A model generated the notes under the pieces. That model did no database searches, was not told the origin of the DNA, and saw only the letters and a program-made list of their open reading frames with translations. From the NCBI GenBank assembly GCA_003008705.1, contig PDUO01000018.1, positions 646,630-710,629 on the forward strand: a stretch of DNA of 64,000 nt. The letters are read 5' to 3'. This document shows positions 11,649-21,866 of this stretch, piece by piece. The DNA is from Pezicula radicicola. Taxonomy: Eukaryota > Ascomycota > Leotiomycetes > Helotiales > Dermateaceae. Position numbers and translations under genes: made by a program. Position 1 is the first letter of the stretch. Every line of letters starts with the position of its first letter.

Positions 11649-11743
11649 CTTGTCTTTGAGAGTTTTGTTGACTTTAGATCGCGCTGCTGGGCGCGATTGC
11701 GACGAATTGGGTGACAAAAGGCGGTAAAAAGCGGCAGCCCAAA
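11649..11743. promoter_or_regulatory. Compact divergent promoter between dad4 and ies6
   Basis: Only 95 bp separate the two start codons, which face away from each other, so both promoters and both 5' UTRs must fit or overlap here. I see no clear TATA box. The sequence includes a GCGCTGCTGGGCGCGA GC-rich patch. Confidence 0.6.
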
Positions 11744-12526
11744 ATGGCGGACGATCAACATAACAGTGCTGCGAAGCCCTTCAGCTCGTTCGCAACCGTA
11801 GACGCGGAGGCTGAAAAGGCCAATCAAGAACCCGAAACTTTGGAAAGTACTCAATCACAGATTACAAATCCTGTTGGATCGCCAATCTCTCCTGCATCTA
11901 CAGATCAGTCGGACAAGTCTCAACCACAAACTCCCCAAGTCACCATGCCACCACCACCGCAGAAAGAAGACGATGGATCCCACCTCAGGCTCCTCGAGGA
12001 GCTTGATATCCATTCTGTTCCAAAGCCTTTCCGAAACCCACATTGGAAACACAACCAGCGCCGCAACAAGAATATCAAACAGATCCTGAGTGACGTATCT
12101 CGAAAGGAAGCTTCGACGATGGCAACGCAGGAGAACAGCGGTGCTGCCACCCCTCTCCTAGATGATACTGTCAGTTCGACTGATGGAGAGAGCACACCGG
12201 TACCTTCTGCAGGAAACGCCTTACTACAACCAAATCTCATGCAAGCATCCAGGAGCTTGTCAAAAATGGTACTGGAAAGGAATACTAAGTCTAGTGGGCT
12301 GCTCCCAATGGCGCCAACTGCTACATATACGAATATCGCGGCGGGCCCTTCACTGACACACCAAAAGCGCTATTGCGATATCACAGGCCTACCAACAACA
12401 TACAGAGATCCTAAGACGGGTCTGAGATACTATAACGCGGAGATTTATGCGGTTGTCAAATCACTAGGTCCAGGTGTTGCAGAGCAGTATTTGGAGGCGC
12501 GTGGAGCGCACACCATTCTGAAGTGA
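11744..12526 (+). CDS. ies6: INO80 complex subunit Ies6 (YL1_C domain)
   Basis: Single-exon gene, 260 aa. The ATG at 11744 has a good context (AAAATGG); the frame upstream is open only from a GTG. The first about 90 residues are Ser/Pro/Gln-rich and probably disordered. LLEELDIHSVPKPFRNPHWK is the conserved Ies6 segment. The C-terminus KRYCDITGLPTTYRDPKTGL, RYYNAEIY is the YL1 C-terminal domain. Ies6 binds Arp5, whose gene is two genes away on the opposite strand. The protein is longer than the yeast one, mainly because of the N-terminal tail. Intact. Confidence 0.93.
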   Translation: MADDQHNSAAKPFSSFATVDAEAEKANQEPETLESTQSQITNPVGSPISPASTDQSDKSQPQTPQVTMPPPPQKEDDGSHLRLLEELDIHSVPKPFRNPHWKHNQRRNKNIKQILSDVSRKEASTMATQENSGAATPLLDDTVSSTDGESTPVPSAGNALLQPNLMQASRSLSKMVLERNTKSSGLLPMAPTATYTNIAAGPSLTHQKRYCDITGLPTTYRDPKTGLRYYNAEIYAVVKSLGPGVAEQYLEARGAHTILK

Positions 12527-13465
12527 GGGGAAAGACCAGTCCCTACTTTATTAAACCACGTCACCATGACCACATTCTTGATCAAACGTAAGTCTGGTCT
12601 ACTTCCTGATAGTGTGGCTATCTCAAACTCGTCCATTATCTACTTGCGTTTACCAACTGAAAGTTTTCCCTCACAGTATATTGCTTTTAATCGCATTGGT
12701 GTATTATCCTGCAAAACGAGTTGGCACGCCACATTCGAAAAATCCCGAAAGCAGACCTCTCCTACAAGTTCAAGAAAGCCAAAGCCCCAATGAATCCAAG
12801 GATCTATGTGCGGTGGAAGAATGGATGTTGATTGGAACACTATGTTGGAGATTATCAATTATTATGTTTGACCGACAAAGTCAAGCCCATTCTACCCACC
12901 AGTCACCTTTCGATGAGTGGCTCAAGAAGACGCTCCGGCTTAATCGCGATCCTTCTACCCCTTGAGGAGGCACAAGAGTATTATTATCTGCCTAAGATGA
13001 CGGGGTACCGAGAGCATATAGAAAATGAGACTCAGTTACCAGAACCATGATGCTCTGATCGTCGCGGCAATGCTGAAAGAGATGTGACTAATAAAAAGAA
13101 TAAAGGCTGAGCTAGTAAGTAGCCATATACAAACGTGAATAGAGAAGCAAAGCTCGATTTCAAGAAGCGGAGGTCTCCACCAAGTCAGCTCTTTTTGAGT
13201 TGTCCAAAGATGGGTTTCTTTGGTGAGATGTTGAAGAAATATGAAAGAAAAAGTGTGAACAAAGTTCAAGCTTTGTTCCCTGCAAGGACGCTAGGGAGAT
13301 CATCGCGTGTCCCTAGCCGACCGCGTGTTTTAGAGGAGTTCGTTGAGCTGGAGGCCACTTATCATCCACGTCTACAAGCCATCTTTCCACAAGCAATCCT
13401 CAGAGATCTCTTTCTTCTTGCGCAGATATTTGTCTCCTGCATTGACGTCCTTCAAGATGCCTACA
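12527..13465. other. Intergenic region between ies6 and got1
   Basis: No gene could be supported. A possible intron with good signals (GTAAGT near 12589, CTCACAG near 12676) and a basic open stretch at 12709-12831 (RHIRKIPKADLSYKFKKAKA) are present, but no frame joins them into a recognisable protein. A 93-codon frame from 13210 (MGFFGEMLKKYERKSVNKVQ) overlaps got1 exon 1 in another frame and resembles nothing I know. Confidence 0.4.
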
Positions 13466-14186
13466 ATGTGGCTTTCGGATTCCCAGAGTAAGCCTCCTCC
13501 CGACCTATTCCCGCCAACAATTTCAGGAGCTACAGCAGGACATCTTGCGCCGGGCACGATTGGTTCGGAATACAAGGAGGAATAGAAGAAATTTGCTAAC
13601 GTTTGTTCTCTGCAGAGGTGGGCGTAGCATTCTGTTCAGGTGGTGTGTATGAACTGGCCCTATGTGCTTCGGCGCATAGCTCAACGCTGATGCGCTTTCA
13701 CTAGGTGGATTCTTCTTGATCGGAGGAGTTATCATGTTTTTTGATAGAGCCATGTACATATTGTGCACCATAACCCTTCTCGAGTTGTATATATACTAAC
13801 ACCTATATGTCCAGGCTCGCAATGGGCAATGTACCCCGCCCTCCCAACGTTCTATGCCATTAACCCAACAAACTAACATCCGGTCACAGATTCTCTTCCT
13901 CATCGGCCTCACAATTATAATCGGACCCCAGAAAACAGCAATGTTCTTCGCACGCCGCCAGAAATGGAGAGGCACCGGTTCTTTCTTCTTTGGTCTCCTC
14001 CTCATCCTCCTGCGCTGGCCCCTCGTTGGTTTCTTTGTCGAGTTATACGGCATCTTTATCTTGTTCGGCGATTTCTTGGGTACGATTGCGGGCTTTGCCA
14101 GGAATGTACCGGTAGTAGGGCCATACATTGGAGCGGCTGTCGATAGGAGTGGGATTGGCAGACGCAATCAGGAGTTGCCTGTTTGA
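13466..14186 (+). CDS. got1: Golgi transport protein Got1
   Basis: Small tetraspanning membrane protein of the early Golgi, involved in ER-Golgi traffic. 136 aa from five exons: 13466-13487, 13616-13642, 13705-13753, 13815-13830, 13890-14186. The first four are tiny (22, 27, 49 and 16 nt). Together they encode MWLSDSQKVGVAFCSGGGFF, then LIGGVIMFFDRAM and LAMGN. The last exon carries ILFLIGLTIIIGPQKTAMFF, ARRQKWRGT, and the remaining hydrophobic helices, ending ELPV. The order of motifs and four hydrophobic segments fit Got1 well. All introns are GT-AG with branch-like CTAAC/CTGAT upstream. It is convergent with ykt6. Confidence 0.94.
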
Positions 14187-14656
14187 TTGCGCCTGGATCA
14201 AGGAATACAATGGGAGTACGCAGGAACCAAGGGATAGAGCTGCTGGGGGTCTTGCTACGAAGAGATGACATTCTGGGCTTATTAGGAGTATATTGTACAA
14301 ATTTGGTCCTCCGCGCAAGAGCCGCATAGGTCGGCGTTGCAAGGAGTTGTATTATACATAGACGGTATAAGAATGGCGAAGCCGAGCACTTGCTCCGGAG
14401 GTGCTTCTGCCCGTATTTAATGACAGCTTTTGAATTATTTCCTTTGGGCATTGGTTGCTTCTCCGGTATCCATATCTACATGGTCTTGGTCCTAAGAGAT
14501 GCTGGGGGAATTGATTGGGGGATTGTATAAGATTAACTGCGTGGATTTGATGCAGAGCATTGCTCTGAAGTCTTATGTACAACTTTAATTGCGGAACTGC
14601 GAAATTGCTACGATCGATACCAAACCCAAAAACGGAAACGCCATAGCCAAGCAAAT
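14187..14656. other. Convergent 3' intergenic region, got1/ykt6
   Basis: About 0.47 kb shared 3' space of two convergent genes. Nothing else seen. Confidence 0.6.
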
Positions 14657-15458
14657 CTACATAACAACACAGCAAGAGTTCTGTTTCTTCGCCTGCGCTA
14701 TGTGGATGTTAGTATCATCTCAAAACTCCGGAAACCCTAGAAAACTTACTGTAGAACATCTTGCTCTGGGCACTCAACCCATCACTCTTAGCAACCAAGT
14801 CATCAATCTTCTCTCCTCTTTGTAGTACACTCTCAATTGTCTTGTGCAAAACAATCTTCGTCTCGTCCAACTCCTTCTGGATCTTCATGATACTGTCCGC
14901 CTGGTGTGGATCCTGGTACTTAACGATATAATCCTTCAGTTCTGGGAAGTCGAGTGTAGGGTTCGAGTTGGCCCATGTAGAGCGTGGATGCTTGGCCAGG
15001 AACTCGTCGACTACTTTGGAGAGCAGTTGGTGGGCTACTAGCGCGGGGTATTGGTGGTCGGAGATGATAATGCCACAGACGCCCTCAGTGCGTCCATATG
15101 CATGGAATGTGTTCTCTGATATATTCTCAGCTCACTAATCTCTGCCTGCTGAGAGAGTACTCACCTCCTTCCTCTACATCCTGTCTTTGTCCTGGCTTCG
15201 TTCGCTCTGCCACTGTCTTACTGAATACGGTCATGAATTCCCCATAGCTACATTAAGGTATCAGCCACATATTCTGTGAGAAGGGTATCAGGTCTGGCGC
15301 ACTTGTTACGAGTGAATCGAGAGTATGCGCTCAACTCTTTCTCGGCCACGAGCTCGTGTGAAGGCTTGGACTCGTTCTTGATTATCTAGATAGCGGTCAG
15401 CCGCGGCGTTTCCAACAGCATTAGATAGAGTTCATACCCCAATGTAATGGATCTTCAT
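14657..15458 (-). CDS. ykt6: v-SNARE Ykt6
   Basis: Lipid-anchored R-SNARE acting in ER-Golgi, vacuolar and autophagic fusion. 197 aa from five exons (5' to 3'): 15458-15438, 15385-15303, 15247-15165, 15115-14750, 14697-14657. It starts MKIHYIG, followed by an N-terminal longin domain (YSRFTRNNYGEFMTVFSKTV). The SNARE motif follows LKDYIVKYQDPHQADSIMKI and includes LHKTIESVLQRGEKIDDLVA. The last 41-nt exon gives TQAKKQNSCCVVM: two adjacent cysteines and a CaaX-type end (CVVM), the known double lipidation tail. Length and motif order match the family. Exon 1 encodes seven residues only. Confidence 0.95.
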
Positions 15459-15842
15459 CTTTGCGGTCTTATTTTTGGTCTATAATTTGTTTGTAGGTTT
15501 TGGAGGGGAATGTGCGGAGAAGGCGCTTTGTCTATCAGTTAGATGTTTGAAACCAAATGTTGCATTGAGTAGTGATGCTGATGGCTCACGTGAAAGTAAT
15601 ATCGAACGCCACTGAGGTGGACAACAGCAACCGGGGGGGAGTCACACCCCTGCTTCAATATATCTCCAATAGTATTTCCACCGGTGCCTGCTCCTACGTA
15701 CCTTTTTAAACTTGTACTCTGCTGCCTCTCCCTAACACACTTTCATGTCTCTCTGATTTTACGAAGAAAAAAAAAGCCACGTTCGATTCTGTATAACTCT
15801 CAGGTTCTATTTTCTCGAAATTTAGGAGCCTAAAATAACGTC
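15459..15842. promoter_or_regulatory. Divergent promoter region ykt6/slh1
   Basis: 384 bp between the two opposed start codons. No extra gene. CT-rich and A-rich patches precede the slh1 ATG. Confidence 0.5.
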
Positions 15843-18800
15843 ATGTCTCCATCAACGCTGGACTCCGCCGAGGCACAATGGCAAGCTCAACTAGCTGCTA
15901 TGAGAGCTGCCATAGCGGACCTCAAATTACCCCCAAAATCTGAAAATGGGGAGACTTCATCATATGGTGCTGAGATTGGCATCGATGAGGACGATGAATT
16001 CACATCCGGCAATAGCGGTGACGATGTGTGGGATTTCATCAGCGATAGTGAAGAGGACCTATACAGCAGCGATCAAGACGACGATTCCAGGCCTGATTCA
16101 TCAAATGCAAATGCAGGCTATGGGCCAGCGTGGCTCAAGAGCAAATGTATTGGCTTTGCTGCAAGGAAGCAGGGCTTAGCGGGAGAGGATCTCCAGGAGC
16201 AGATTATGGCTCTTCTGGTATCTGATAGTGTCGAAGAAGAGCTTCAATCAACACTTACTGATATCATCGGATTCGATGATTTGGACTTTGTCATTGAACT
16301 TATTTCACATCGTAAAGAGCTCACTGTTCCTTCTCCGTTTTCCGCACACAAGGATGAAGGACTCTTTGGCAAACTTCAGACGAAGAGAGAGCGCGAAGAA
16401 GCTCTACGACAAAGAGACTATGAGCACAAAAATGCTATGCTCGGCCCCAGCCTTAACAGAGATGGGCCTCAGTATCCTCACGTGTACAAAGCACACTCGG
16501 CAGGCAATACTCTGGATTCTAGAGGCAAGAAATATGCTGTTCCTGTAGGTACAGAGAGAATCGAGCATGAGAAGTACGAAGAGTACGCTATTCCTGCTGC
16601 AAAAGTTGGAACACTTGGCGTGGGAAGGAAATTGGTCAATATTAAGGATATGGATGGCCTTTGCAGAAGAACATTCAAGGGTTATAAGTCTCTTAACCGT
16701 ATGCAGAGTCTGGTATATCCAGTAGCGTACCAAAGCAGCGAGAATATGCTGATATGTGCCCCAACTGGTGCTGGTAAGACGGATGCCGCTATGCTTACAA
16801 TTTTACATGCGATCGGTCAGAATATCCAACCGAACCCAGCGGAACAACCCGAAGCTTCAGATTTTGTCGTTGCCTTTGAGGATTTCAAGATTGTCTATGT
16901 CGCGCCTATGAAAGCTCTGGCTGCTGAAATTACGGAGAAGCTCGGCAGCCGACTTGCATGGCTTGGAATACAGGCACGAGAATTGACTGGTGATATGCAC
17001 CTTACAAAGAAGGAAATTGTTCAAACTCAGATCATCGTGACCACACCTGAGAAGTGGGATGTAGTTACCAGAAAGGGTACTGGCGATACAGAGCTGGTTC
17101 AAAAGGTACGACTGCTTATCATCGATGAAGTTCACATGCTCCACGATGATCGAGGGGCAGTACTTGAGAGCTTGGTGGCACGTACAGAGAGACAGGTTGA
17201 GAGCACACAGTCCTTGATTCGGATCGTCGGGCTATCAGCTACCCTTCCAAACTACATCGATGTTGCCGATTTCCTGAAGGTCAATAGAATGGCTGGACTC
17301 TTTTATTTCGATGCTTCCTTCAGACCAGTCCCTCTGGAACAACATTTCATTGGCGTCAAAGGCAAAGCTGGGACTAAGACGTCTCGAGACAATATTGATC
17401 AAACAGCATTCGAGAAGGTCAAACTTATGTTGGAGCAAGACAAGCAGATTATGGTCTTTGTACATTCGAGAAAGGACACCTTCAATACTGCCAAGATGCT
17501 TTACGAGAAGGCTGTTGACGATCTCTGTGTGAACCTTTTTGACCCAACAAGTCATCCACAGTACGAACAGGCTGTGAAAGACATGCAGAAGTCTCGAGGC
17601 AAGGAGCTACGTGAGTTGCTGCAAAAAGGCATTGGAATTCATCACGCCGGTATGGCCAGATCCGATCGAAACCTTATGGAAAAGCTGTTTGGAAATGGAG
17701 TTCTGAAAGTCCTCTGTTGTACAGCTACTCTCGCTTGGGGTGTCAACTTACCCGCTGCTGCTGTCATCATTAAAGGCACCCAAGTTTATAGTGCGCAAGA
17801 CGGTAAATTCATTGATCTCGGAATCTTGGACGTTCTACAAATTTTCGGTCGTGCTGGAAGACCTCAATTCCAGGATACTGGAATAGGCATGATTTGCACT
17901 ACTCATGACAGGCTGGCTCATTACCTGCAAGCAGTTACTGCGCAAGTTCCCATCGAGTCTCGGTTCTCAAAGCATCTAGTGGATAACCTAAATGCAGAAA
18001 TTGGCCTTGGTACAGTAACTTCAATCCCAGAAGCAGTAGCATGGCTAGGATACTCTTACTTATTCGTGCGGATGCAACGGAACCCACTGACATATGGAAT
18101 CGATTGGGCTGAGGCCCGAGATGACCCAACACTGGTTCAGCGCCGGCGACAGCTCGTTATTCAAGCTGCTAGGACTCTTCAGCAAAGTCAGATGATCATC
18201 TTCAATGAGACAACAGAAGAACTTCGCAGTAAAGATGTTGGCCGGATTGCCAGCCAGTTCTATATCCTCCACACGAGTGTTGAGATCTTTAATGAAATGA
18301 TGCAGCCACAAGCAACAGAAGCTGACGTTCTGAAGATGATTGCCATGAGTGGAGAGTTTGACAATATCCAATCCCGGGACACTGAGTCTAAAGAGCTTGA
18401 AAAATTAAGAAGTGAATCCGTCCCCTGCCAAGTAGGGGAAGGAAATGATTCTCCTCAAGCTAAAACCAATATCTTGCTGCAATCTTACATCTCTCGGGCA
18501 TACTTGGAAGATTTTGCCCTAGCGAATGACTCCAATTATGTTTCACAGCAAGCTGCAAGGATTTGCCGAGCACTCTTCATGATTGCCTTGAATAGACGAT
18601 GGGGCCATCAGTGTCTGGTACTTCTGTCTCTGTGCAAGTCTATCGAGAAGAGAATTTGGGCATTTCAACATCCTCTACACCAGTTTGATTTGCCTAAGCC
18701 TATACTTAACCAATTGGATTCCAAAGACTCACTGACTATAGAGACATTGAGAGATATGGAGCCTGCTGAAATCGGAAGTCTTGTCCACAACCACGGAGCT

Positions 18801-21800
18801 GGAAAGACGATAGCAAAGATTCTCGACAACTTCCCCACCATCAGCATTGAGTCTGAGATTGCGCCGCTCAACAGGGATGTTTTAAGAATCAAGCTGTATC
18901 TTACTCCAGATTTCCGCTGGAATGATCGCCACAATGGTACCTCGGAGAGCTACTGGATCTGGGTAGAAAATTCAGAGACCTCTGAGATATACCATCATGA
19001 ACTATTCATTTTGAATCGTAGGAAGCTTTACGATGATCACGAGCTTAACTTCACGATCCCACTGTCGGACCCTTTGCCAACTCAGATATATGTAAGAGCC
19101 ACATCTGATAGATGGCTTGGGGCAGAAACGGTGCATCCTATCTCTTTCCAACATTTAATCAGACCAGACACCGAGAGTGTCTATACGGACCTCTTGAATC
19201 TCCAACCACTTCCCATTGCAGCACTCAAGAACCCAGCATTAGAAGAGATATATGGACAGAGATTCCAATATTTCAATCCCATGCAAACACAAATATTCCA
19301 CACGTTGTATCATACAAATGCCAATGTTCTGCTGGGTTCTCCGACTGGATCAGGCAAGACTATTGCCTGTGAGTTGGCAATGTGGTGGGCTTTCCGTGAG
19401 AAGCCTGGGTCGAAGGTGGTCTATATCGCGCCCATGAAAGCACTAGTCCGCGAGCGAGTCAAGGACTGGGGAGCACGGCTCACCCGTCAAATGGGACTGA
19501 AGCTGGTTGAGCTAACTGGTGATAACACTCCTGACACTCGGACAATTAGAGATGCAGACATCATCATCACAACGCCTGAGAAATGGGATGGTATCTCTCG
19601 TAGCTGGCAGACAAGAGGATATGTCAGACAAGTCAGCTTAGTTATCATAGACGAAATCCACTTGTTGGGTGGCGACAGAGGTCCCATCCTCGAAATTATC
19701 GTCTCGCGTATGAATTACATCGCAGCCCAATCTAAGAATCCCGTTAGGTTGATGGGTATGTCAACGGCTTGTGCGAATGCTATGGACTTAGGAAACTGGC
19801 TTGGAGTCAAGGAGGGACTTTTCAACTTCCGTCATTCAGTCAGACCTGTTCCTCTCGAAATTTTTATTGATGGATTCCCCGAAGTTCGTGGCTTCTGTCC
19901 TTTGATGCAGTCAATGAATCGACCTACATTCCTAGCAATCAAGACGCACAGCCCGGATAAACCCGTCATCGTCTTCGTGGCCTCTCGAAGACAGACTCGA
20001 TTGACAGCCAAGGACTTGATTAACTTCTGTGGTATGGAAGATAATCCACGTCGCTTCGTCAAGATGAGTGAAGATGATCTTCAAACAAACCTTGCTCGTG
20101 TTAAAGATGACGCTTTGAAGGAAGCACTGAGTTTTGGTATTGGCCTACATCACGCTGGTCTTGTCGAGTCTGACCGCAGTCTGTCTGAGGAGTTGTTTGC
20201 CAATAACAAAATCCAAATTCTTGTGGCCACCAGTACTCTTGCGTGGGGTGTAAACCTTCCAGCACATCTTGTAGTTGTCAAGGGAACCCAGTTTTTTGAT
20301 GCCAAGATCGAAGGTTATAAAGATATGGATCTGACGGATGTGCTGCAAATGCTTGGTCGAGCTGGCCGTCCTCAGTTCGACAATTCTGGTATTGCCCGCA
20401 TCTTCACCCAGGATTCGAAGAAAGCGTTCTACAAACACTTCCTTCATACAGGATTCCCTGTTGAATCGTCCCTCCACAATGTTCTCGACAACCATTTAGG
20501 CGCCGAAGTTTCCGCCGAGACGATAACCACCAAACAAGATGCATTGGATTATCTAACATGGACATTTTTCTTCCGTCGTCTCCATAAGAATCCGTCTTAC
20601 TACGGGCTCGAAATTTCAGCTGAAGAGCACAACACCATAGCTGCACAGCAAATGGCGAATGATTATATGATATCTATAGTCGACAAGTCCCTGGGAGAAC
20701 TGGCCGAGTCCAAATGTCTTGAGCTCTATCCCAATGGCAATGTAGATTCTACCCCGCTTGGCAAGATCATGAGCTACTACTACCTTTCTCACCGCACAAT
20801 CCGGCATCTCGTTAAGAATGCGACCCCAAATGCAGCTTTTGGTGACGTCCTAGCTTGGATGTCGAGCGCGACCGAGTACGATGAGCTTCCAGTCCGCCAC
20901 AACGAAGAACTTATCAACGCCGCTATGTTAGAAAATCTTCCCATACCTGCATCTTCTTTCGATAATTTACCCATGTGGGACCCACATGTGAAAGCTTTCC
21001 TTTTACTCCAAGCACACATGTCACGCATCGACTTGCCTATCTCCGATTACGTTGGTGATCAAACCAGTGTCCTTGATCAAGCCATCCGTATAATTCAAGC
21101 CAGCATAGATGTGCTTACCGAGATGGGTTATTTATCAAGTGTACTACAGATGATAACTTTACTTCAATGCATCAAGTGTGCTCGCTGGCCAAGCGACTAC
21201 CCTCTATCCATCCTACCAGGCATCAATACAGAATTTGCAACATATGAGAAACAAAAAGTGCAGCCGCCAAAGCAGTTACAAGATCTTTCCTCCATGGACG
21301 AGCCCAGCTATCAACGTTTGATCAAGGATCTGCATCTCCCGGGCCCCCAGGTAGCACGGTTCCAGAAAGCAGCACTCATACTTCCAAATCTAAAGCTTGC
21401 AGTTCAGAATGTCACTGCATTATCGCTCACTGTCACTCTGAACCGTCTGAACCCGCTCACCGATCGGGACGCACGCATCTACGCTCCACGCTTTCCTAAA
21501 TCACAGAATGAAGGCTGGTTTGTTATATTATGTAAGGAAGATAGTGATGAGATTGTGGCTATCAAACGTGTTGGCTGGAATGCTGGTGCTGGAAATGCGA
21601 ATGGCAAGGGCAAGGGCAATGCTAGTAGTATCGGGAATGGAAGTCGGCCTACTGCAAGAGCTGTCATCAAGTTACCGGAAGTGTCAGAGCTCGGTAGTGG
21701 AAGGAAGCTGGATGTTTTAGTTGCTAGTGATGGCTATGTTGGGATGCTATATAGGATCAAGGGTGTGGAGATTCCTGATGTGCCACGTGTGGATCCTGGC

Positions 21801-21866
21801 AACGATGACGGTGGAAAGGGAAAGGGAAAGGAGGCTGAGAAAGAGGCCACTGAAGGATATTGGTGA
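15843..21866 (+). CDS. slh1: Slh1/ASCC3-type tandem Ski2-like RNA helicase
   Basis: Large single-exon helicase of 2007 aa. Slh1 is the motor of the ribosome-quality-control trigger complex, which splits collided ribosomes (family knowledge). There are two RecA cassettes: motif I APTGAGKT at about 305-312 with DEVH at 428-431 and SAT at 465, and SPTGSGKT at about 1166 with DEIH at 1270-1273. Each is followed by a LGRAGRPQFD-like motif VI and a winged-helix/Sec63 region. The second cassette has STA in place of SAT (MGMSTACANAMDLGNWLG), a change also usual in this subfamily. DEVHMLHDDRGAVLESLVAR and IGVKGKAGTKTSRDNID favour Slh1/ASCC3 over the spliceosomal Brr2. The C-terminus ends in a Gly/Lys-rich tail. 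It is intronless, in contrast to its intron-rich neighbours. Confidence 0.93.
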   Translation: MSPSTLDSAEAQWQAQLAAMRAAIADLKLPPKSENGETSSYGAEIGIDEDDEFTSGNSGDDVWDFISDSEEDLYSSDQDDDSRPDSSNANAGYGPAWLKSKCIGFAARKQGLAGEDLQEQIMALLVSDSVEEELQSTLTDIIGFDDLDFVIELISHRKELTVPSPFSAHKDEGLFGKLQTKREREEALRQRDYEHKNAMLGPSLNRDGPQYPHVYKAHSAGNTLDSRGKKYAVPVGTERIEHEKYEEYAIPAAKVGTLGVGRKLVNIKDMDGLCRRTFKGYKSLNRMQSLVYPVAYQSSENMLICAPTGAGKTDAAMLTILHAIGQNIQPNPAEQPEASDFVVAFEDFKIVYVAPMKALAAEITEKLGSRLAWLGIQARELTGDMHLTKKEIVQTQIIVTTPEKWDVVTRKGTGDTELVQKVRLLIIDEVHMLHDDRGAVLESLVARTERQVESTQSLIRIVGLSATLPNYIDVADFLKVNRMAGLFYFDASFRPVPLEQHFIGVKGKAGTKTSRDNIDQTAFEKVKLMLEQDKQIMVFVHSRKDTFNTAKMLYEKAVDDLCVNLFDPTSHPQYEQAVKDMQKSRGKELRELLQKGIGIHHAGMARSDRNLMEKLFGNGVLKVLCCTATLAWGVNLPAAAVIIKGTQVYSAQDGKFIDLGILDVLQIFGRAGRPQFQDTGIGMICTTHDRLAHYLQAVTAQVPIESRFSKHLVDNLNAEIGLGTVTSIPEAVAWLGYSYLFVRMQRNPLTYGIDWAEARDDPTLVQRRRQLVIQAARTLQQSQMIIFNETTEELRSKDVGRIASQFYILHTSVEIFNEMMQPQATEADVLKMIAMSGEFDNIQSRDTESKELEKLRSESVPCQVGEGNDSPQAKTNILLQSYISRAYLEDFALANDSNYVSQQAARICRALFMIALNRRWGHQCLVLLSLCKSIEKRIWAFQHPLHQFDLPKPILNQLDSKDSLTIETLRDMEPAEIGSLVHNHGAGKTIAKILDNFPTISIESEIAPLNRDVLRIKLYLTPDFRWNDRHNGTSESYWIWVENSETSEIYHHELFILNRRKLYDDHELNFTIPLSDPLPTQIYVRATSDRWLGAETVHPISFQHLIRPDTESVYTDLLNLQPLPIAALKNPALEEIYGQRFQYFNPMQTQIFHTLYHTNANVLLGSPTGSGKTIACELAMWWAFREKPGSKVVYIAPMKALVRERVKDWGARLTRQMGLKLVELTGDNTPDTRTIRDADIIITTPEKWDGISRSWQTRGYVRQVSLVIIDEIHLLGGDRGPILEIIVSRMNYIAAQSKNPVRLMGMSTACANAMDLGNWLGVKEGLFNFRHSVRPVPLEIFIDGFPEVRGFCPLMQSMNRPTFLAIKTHSPDKPVIVFVASRRQTRLTAKDLINFCGMEDNPRRFVKMSEDDLQTNLARVKDDALKEALSFGIGLHHAGLVESDRSLSEELFANNKIQILVATSTLAWGVNLPAHLVVVKGTQFFDAKIEGYKDMDLTDVLQMLGRAGRPQFDNSGIARIFTQDSKKAFYKHFLHTGFPVESSLHNVLDNHLGAEVSAETITTKQDALDYLTWTFFFRRLHKNPSYYGLEISAEEHNTIAAQQMANDYMISIVDKSLGELAESKCLELYPNGNVDSTPLGKIMSYYYLSHRTIRHLVKNATPNAAFGDVLAWMSSATEYDELPVRHNEELINAAMLENLPIPASSFDNLPMWDPHVKAFLLLQAHMSRIDLPISDYVGDQTSVLDQAIRIIQASIDVLTEMGYLSSVLQMITLLQCIKCARWPSDYPLSILPGINTEFATYEKQKVQPPKQLQDLSSMDEPSYQRLIKDLHLPGPQVARFQKAALILPNLKLAVQNVTALSLTVTLNRLNPLTDRDARIYAPRFPKSQNEGWFVILCKEDSDEIVAIKRVGWNAGAGNANGKGKGNASSIGNGSRPTARAVIKLPEVSELGSGRKLDVLVASDGYVGMLYRIKGVEIPDVPRVDPGNDDGGKGKGKEAEKEATEGYW

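Noticed and set aside
11711..11743. Upstream extension of ies6
   Set aside because: The frame begins with GTG; ATG 11744 has a better context.
12709..12831. Basic stretch RHIRKIPKADLSYKFKKAKA downstream of ies6
   Set aside because: It looks coding, but a TAA lies just upstream and no splice acceptor in the right frame joins it to the strong donor near 12589; no family recognised.
13210..13491. 93-codon frame overlapping got1 exon 1
   Set aside because: It overlaps the well-supported got1 start in another frame and resembles no known protein.
15843..21866. Brr2 (spliceosomal) identity for the helicase
   Set aside because: The GVKGKAGTKTSRDNID and DEVHMLHDDRGAVLES segments fit Slh1/ASCC3 better than Brr2.
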